Assembly: GCA_036403235.1 (NCBI GenBank)
Contig: DASWRI010000083.1
Span: forward strand, 62,001-126,000
DNA from: JBGTFE01 sp036403235
GTDB taxonomy: Bacteria > Acidobacteriota > Blastocatellia > Pyrinomonadales > Pyrinomonadaceae
DNA length: 64,000 bases
Direction of reading: 5' to 3'
Below the pieces are notes generated by a model that saw nothing but the letters and a program-made list of their open reading frames with translations, ran no database searches and had not been told where the DNA came from. The number at the start of each line of letters is the position of its first letter. Position 1 is the stretch's first letter. Made by a program: the position numbers and the translations under genes. Shown here piece after piece: positions 60,123-64,000 of the stretch.

Positions 60123-61796
60123 TTATCTCCTTTTGTCGTTTATGTTTCGCCGGTATTTATGCGTTACGGGACGGCGGCGGCCGACGCCGATTGCGTTTCG
60201 CGAAATGATAATCGTCGGCGGAAGTTGCCTTCGCTTAAATTCGTTGGCGGGCGATTCGACTTTGTTCAGGAGATTGTAAACCAATTCGGCGTCGTGGCCT
60301 TCGGAGATAATCTGTTCGGGCGAAAGCTTCTGTTCGAAATAAAGCTTCAGAATCGGGTCCATCGATTCGTACGGCGGTAGAGTGTCCTGGTCGAATTGGT
60401 TCGGCGCGAGCTCTGCCGAAGGTTTTTTCTCGATAATCGCGTTCGGGATAATTTCGCGTCCCGCCGTCTGATTGATGTGCCGCGCAATTTGAAAAACTTC
60501 GGTTTTCAGAACGTCGCCCAAGACGGCCAGACCGCCGTTTGTGTCACCGTAAAGCGTGCAGTAGCCGACGGCCAGCTCGGATTTGTTTCCGGTCGATAAA
60601 AGCAGACGGCCTTCGGCGTTGGAAATCGTCATCAAAATCACGCCGCGCAGGCGCGACTGCATATTTTCCGCCGCCAGATTTTCGCCGCCGTGCGACGGTT
60701 TGTGCAGACTCATCTGACTTAAGAGAACTTCAAACGCGCCGGAAATCGGCTCCAGTCTAGTCGGCATCCCGAGGTTTCGCGCCATTTCTTCCGAATCTTT
60801 TATGCTTCCCTCAGACGAAAACGGCGAAGGCATCATCACCGACAAGACATTTTCCGCGCCGAGCGCTTCGCACGCGAGCGCCGCAACCAGCGCCGAATCG
60901 ATGCCGCCCGAAAGCCCCAGCAAACATTTCGTAAAACGGTTTTTATGCGCGTAATCCTTGATTCCCAACACCAAAGCCTGGCGAATCGATTCGCATTCTT
61001 CGCCCGTAACCCCGCGCGAATCCGGCTTGCGTACGTCGAGCTCGACGGTTTCGATAAACTCGCCGAACGCCGCCGCCTGCAAAATTATGTCGCCTTCCTG
61101 GTCGGCGATTAAGCTCGCACCGTCGAAAACAATTCCGTCGTTTCCGCCGACGAGATTTACAAACACAATTGGAACTTTTTGCGCTTTTGCGCGGTGCGCA
61201 ACCATGTCACAGCGCAATTTGATTTTGCCTTTGTTATACGGTGAAGCGTTAATGGCGACAATCAATTCCGCGTTCTGCATAATCAGCTCATCCGCCGGGT
61301 CGACATCGTATAATCTTTCTTTCCAAAAGGTCTTGTCGTTCCAGAAATCTTCGCAAACGACGACGCCGACCCGTTTTCCGCCGATTTCAAATACTCGGCG
61401 AGCCTCCGCCGGCTCGAAATAGCGCGGGTCGTCGAAAACGTCGTATTCGGGCAAAAGCGTTTTGTCGGCGTAGCCGAGCAATTCGCCGTCGTGAATGACC
61501 GCCGCCGAATTAAAAAGTCGGCGCCCGTTCGCGTCATTCGTTTTGCGAAACGTCCCGACAATCGCCGTTATCCCGACGGTCGCCGGAATGATTTTTTTCA
61601 GCGGTTCTTCGATGTTTCCGATAATATCCTGGTCGAGAAACCAATCCTGCGAGGTGTAGCCGTGCGTTGAGCCTTCCGGCAGAACGACCAGGTCCGAACC
61701 GTCAGATTTCGCTTTTTCGATGGCCTGTAAGATTTTGGCGACATTTCCTTCGATGTCGCCGTTGGTCGTGTCGATTTGCCCGATTGTAACTTTCAT
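60123..61796 (-). CDS. nadE: Glutamine-dependent NAD+ synthetase
   Basis: 557 residues. The N-terminal nitrilase-type glutaminase domain has Glu41 in LPEGSTHGY, Lys in DKTLLPEYDVFDDPRYF and catalytic Cys in VVVCEDFWN. The C-terminal synthetase domain shows the pyrophosphatase loop LLGLSGGIDSALVAAL and STGNKSELAVGYCTLYGD. Together they make NAD+ from deamido-NAD, ATP and glutamine. The upstream region (61797-61986) holds the second 21-bp-phased array. It forms an operon with the SIMPL gene. Confidence 0.95.
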   Translation of the reverse strand: MKVTIGQIDTTNGDIEGNVAKILQAIEKAKSDGSDLVVLPEGSTHGYTSQDWFLDQDIIGNIEEPLKKIIPATVGITAIVGTFRKTNDANGRRLFNSAAVIHDGELLGYADKTLLPEYDVFDDPRYFEPAEARRVFEIGGKRVGVVVCEDFWNDKTFWKERLYDVDPADELIMQNAELIVAINASPYNKGKIKLRCDMVAHRAKAQKVPIVFVNLVGGNDGIVFDGASLIADQEGDIILQAAAFGEFIETVELDVRKPDSRGVTGEECESIRQALVLGIKDYAHKNRFTKCLLGLSGGIDSALVAALACEALGAENVLSVMMPSPFSSEGSIKDSEEMARNLGMPTRLEPISGAFEVLLSQMSLHKPSHGGENLAAENMQSRLRGVILMTISNAEGRLLLSTGNKSELAVGYCTLYGDTNGGLAVLGDVLKTEVFQIARHINQTAGREIIPNAIIEKKPSAELAPNQFDQDTLPPYESMDPILKLYFEQKLSPEQIISEGHDAELVYNLLNKVESPANEFKRRQLPPTIIISRNAIGVGRRRPVTHKYRRNINDKRR

Positions 61797-61900
61797 TATG
61801 TAAATATTTTAACGCTAAGAAGATAAATTCTCTACAACGACGAGAAAATTAACGAGAACGGCGAGCGATTTCCGAAATTTTACTGCAAGCTTTATCACTC

Positions 61901-61996
61901 GGTGAAAAGATTTTATCAATCGACGAAAACATTTCCTCATCTGACGAAATATTTTTATTCGTTGACGAAAACTTTTCTTGTGTGACTTAAATTTTC
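61901..61996. repeat. Second 21-bp-phased repeat block (GACGAAAA...TTT)
   Basis: Units begin GGTGAAAAGATTTT at 61901, GACGAAAACATTT at 61922, GACGAAATATTTTT at 61943, GACGAAAACTTTT at 61964 and GACTTAAATTTT at 61984: three steps of exactly 21 bp and one of 20. Weaker related pieces (GAGAAAATT near 61842, CCGAAATTTT near 61873) lie upstream at about 30-bp steps. The block is between the regulator gene and nadE; the rest of the 190-bp gap (61797-61840) shows nothing else. Confidence 0.78.
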
Positions 61997-62799
61997 TGCG
62001 TTTCCGTATCTTTGTGATTATCGCTTTTTTTTATCATCGTCAGACGATTGCCGCGCTCGTTGTATTTTACTTCGTCCATGATGTTGTAGATAAAAAGGAC
62101 GCCGCGGCCGGAGGCTTTGAAGAGATTTTCAGGATTGCGCGGGTCCGGGATAGAGTGTACGTCAAAGCCCTCGCCTTCGTCTTCGACGGTAAAACGCGCT
62201 TCGGTCGGCGAAACTTCCGCCGAAACGCGCACGATTTTTTCGGCGTCGAATTTATTTCCGTGTTTGACGGCGTTGACGAATGCTTCGTCGAGCGCGATAA
62301 AAAGATTCGAGCTTTCGGGATTTATGACGCCGACTTTCTCGACCCTTTTCATCAAATAATCCAGAATGCTGTGCATCAAACTGATTGCGCTCGGAAACTC
62401 GAACTCGATTTTTTCGCGAATGTGGTTGACGAGCTGCATTTTATCGACAAACTGCGCTTTGTAGTTGAGAACCGTCTCGAAGACGTTTTTGAGCTCGTCT
62501 TCCTTGAAATCTTCGCGGCGAAAATTGGTCGCGCAAATTTTGAAAGCCCTGACAAAGCTGCGGCTTGAGTCCTCGGTCGGAAGACACGTGTTTTCGTCCG
62601 CCGCGTCCCCTTCTTCCGGGAAAGCGGCGTCGCCGTCGAGGTCGGTGATAACCACGTCGTAATCGTGAGTTTTGTCTAATTTTACGGCTTCGTCGCGGCT
62701 TTCCGTCGTTTTTACGAAATAGCCGGTTTTGCTGAAAACCTCTTTGAGCGCGCTGCTCAAATCGTCGTGGTCGTCAACAATTAAGATTCGTCTTTGCAT
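61987..62799 (-). CDS. Response-regulator receiver fused to an RsbW-like HATPase domain
   Basis: 270 residues. The N-terminal receiver (about 1-110) has the acidic pair VDDHDD and phospho-acceptor Asp53 in VITDLDGD. The region after it is unusual (AAFPEEGDAADENTCLP, acidic), and the usual Lys near the end is not obvious. The C-terminal part (about 125-255) is a histidine-kinase-type ATPase of the RsbW serine-kinase kind: ALDEAFVNAVKHGNKFD (N-box), DEGEGFD (G1) and GRGVLFIYNIMDEV (G2). It may control an anti-sigma cascade. No anti-anti-sigma partner is adjacent. Confidence 0.82.
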   Translation of the reverse strand: MQRRILIVDDHDDLSSALKEVFSKTGYFVKTTESRDEAVKLDKTHDYDVVITDLDGDAAFPEEGDAADENTCLPTEDSSRSFVRAFKICATNFRREDFKEDELKNVFETVLNYKAQFVDKMQLVNHIREKIEFEFPSAISLMHSILDYLMKRVEKVGVINPESSNLFIALDEAFVNAVKHGNKFDAEKIVRVSAEVSPTEARFTVEDEGEGFDVHSIPDPRNPENLFKASGRGVLFIYNIMDEVKYNERGNRLTMIKKSDNHKDTETQKI

Positions 62800-62865
62800 T
62801 TATTTTTTCCGGAATTCGTAGAAAAGGGCGTTTTCTACCAAAATTTAACGATAAAATGAATATCT

Positions 62866-63627
62866 TTGTTGCACATAATAACCCAAATTGATAGAAATTT
62901 TCTAGAAGTGCCGGAAAAAATACAAAAAAACACGAGTGAAGTCTATCGTTTTGCCACGCTTGAAGAATATTCGGCGCGGCAGAGACTCTCGATTCGCGCT
63001 CTGGATTGGATTTTTTTCGTGCTGATTAGCCTGATTGGAAAAACCGTACGGTTCGAAGTCGAAGGCTGGAAAAATTTTGAGAGCATCGAGCAAGCCGGCA
63101 AAATTCCGATTTACGCTTTCTGGCACAATCGAATTTTTCTGGCGACATATTTCTTCAGAAAGCGCCGCATCGTCGTGATAACTTCGCAGAGCTTTGACGG
63201 CGAATACATCGCGCGTTTTATCCAGCGTTTCGGCTACGGCGCGGTGCGCGGCTCTTCGACGCGCGGCGGCGTCGGCGCGCTCATCGAGCTGATTCGCCTG
63301 ATGAAAAAAGGTCTGCCCGCCGGTTTTACCGTCGACGGCCCGAAAGGCCCGCGCTACGTCGCCAAATCGGGCGCGATTCTGCTCGCCAAAAAAACCGGAA
63401 ATCCGGTGATGCCGTTTTCGGTCGAAACAAAAAATTTCTGGACGATAAAAAGCTGGGACAAGCTGCAAATTCCCAAACCTTTCTCGCGCGCAAAAGTTTT
63501 TATCGGCGCGCCCGTCTATCTCGAAAAGGCGGCAAGCGACGAGGAAATCGAAAATAAACTCGGCGAGCTGCAAACGAAACTTGACGAACTGAACGAATTT
63601 GGGAAACAATGGCGTGAAATCGATTAA
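62866..63627 (+). CDS. Lysophospholipid acyltransferase-like protein (DUF374)
   Basis: About 253 residues. The acyltransferase features are YAFWHNRIFLATYFF (HxxxxD-type site with His-Asn-Arg), SQSFDGEYIARFIQRFGYGAVRGSSTRGG, and FTVDGPKGPRYVAKSGAILLAKKTG (in blocks), as in the DUF374 group of the LPLAT superfamily. It probably acylates a lipid A or phospholipid precursor at the inner membrane (a hydrophobic helix lies at about 45-58). The start is uncertain: TTG at 62866 and GTG at 62908 are both possible, and neither has a ribosome-binding site. Confidence 0.82.
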   Translation: MLHIITQIDRNFLEVPEKIQKNTSEVYRFATLEEYSARQRLSIRALDWIFFVLISLIGKTVRFEVEGWKNFESIEQAGKIPIYAFWHNRIFLATYFFRKRRIVVITSQSFDGEYIARFIQRFGYGAVRGSSTRGGVGALIELIRLMKKGLPAGFTVDGPKGPRYVAKSGAILLAKKTGNPVMPFSVETKNFWTIKSWDKLQIPKPFSRAKVFIGAPVYLEKAASDEEIENKLGELQTKLDELNEFGKQWREID

Positions 63628-63681
63628 AATCAAAGCGTTTCCCGCGTTTTGTGATAACTTAAACCGAGGAGAAAAATCGAG

Positions 63682-63981
63682 ATGGCAGAGACTGATGACA
63701 ACCGTTTAACTTCCGAAACACAAGATAATTTACCCGAAACCGAAGAATTCGGCGAAATTTTCGACCGCGCGGGAACTGCCGCCGTCGGAACATCCGTCGA
63801 TAATAATGACACTGTAATAGAAGATTTTGACGAGAAGGATTCGAGCTTGAAATGGCTTTTGCCGCTGATTATTCTCGTAGTTTTTATAATTCTCGGTTTC
63901 TGGTTCTGCGGTAAATCCGCAGCGCCGAAACAGCAGGCGGCGAATATCGATATTAATCTATTCGCCGAACTGCGAGTATAG
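63682..63981 (+). CDS. Small single-pass membrane protein
   Basis: 99 residues. An acidic N-terminal cytoplasmic part (about 1-57) is followed by one membrane helix (about 58-76, LLPLIILVVFIILGFWFC), ending in a short tail. No family recognised. A good ribosome-binding site (CGAGGAG) precedes the ATG. It may be the start of an operon that continues beyond the window, since the last 19 bases after the stop show no terminator. Confidence 0.6.
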   Translation: MAETDDNRLTSETQDNLPETEEFGEIFDRAGTAAVGTSVDNNDTVIEDFDEKDSSLKWLLPLIILVVFIILGFWFCGKSAAPKQQAANIDINLFAELRV

Positions 63982-64000
63982 AAATTTAATTCGAAACTTA

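Overview
The window is one continuous stretch of bacterial chromosome, probably from the phylum Acidobacteriota, class Blastocatellia (Pyrinomonadaceae-like). This placement is an inference from gene content: a VWFA-related secreted protein of the type common in acidobacteria, a two-lipoyl dihydrolipoamide acyltransferase, many secreted proteins with Pro/Thr linkers, and intergenic heptad-repeat hairpins. No rRNA or tRNA gene, insertion sequence, integrase or CRISPR array was seen.

Bases 1-1667 hold the end of a probable glycerophosphodiester phosphodiesterase and a cystathionine beta-synthase. Bases 1804-30682 are a large type VI secretion system (T6SS) locus, all on the plus strand. It opens with a membrane-anchored sulfatase-modifying-factor-like protein, a secreted DUF4384 protein and three tandem FHA-membrane-C-domain paralogues, one of which keeps an intact lytic transglycosylase active site. 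Then come tssK, tssL, tssM, tagJ, two unusual peptidase-like genes (an HExxH zincin and an M23-like protein), tssA, tssB, tssC, hcp, tssE, tssF, tssG, clpV and vgrG, a DUF4123 adaptor, a PAAR-like tip protein and two small T6SS-linked genes. TssB/C form the sheath, Hcp the tube, VgrG and PAAR the spike, TssA/E/F/G/K the baseplate, TssL/M the membrane complex, and ClpV recycles the sheath. The system apparently carries its own cell-wall enzymes. No tssJ lipoprotein, kinase/phosphatase pair or evident immunity gene was recognised.

Bases 30691-64000 are mostly housekeeping and envelope genes. They include fumarase, a Yip1/TPR membrane protein, a methyltransferase, rhodanese, phosphoglycerate dehydrogenase and a Ycf48-like protein. 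Also present are a SUKH protein, a DUF1801/YdeI protein, M14 and M61 secreted peptidases, a VIT-type metal transporter, an OmpA-like protein and a VWA protein. The last part holds a CPBP protease, a SIMPL protein, NAD synthetase, a REC-HATPase regulator and an acyltransferase. The four subunits of a 2-oxoacid dehydrogenase complex (E3, E1 alpha, E1 beta, E2) are scattered over about 19 kb rather than forming an operon.

The most unusual DNA-level signals are non-coding. First, between two convergent genes at 48346-48553 there is an array of about ten AT-rich palindromic cores (TAAATTTA-like) spaced exactly 21 bp apart. Second, a smaller 21-bp-phased array (GACGAAAA...TTT) lies at 61901-61996 upstream of nadE. 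Third, a family of imperfect hairpins built from 7-bp repeats fills at least a dozen intergenic gaps and has also entered coding sequence, in both interdomain linkers of the E2 protein and in the tail of the first gene.
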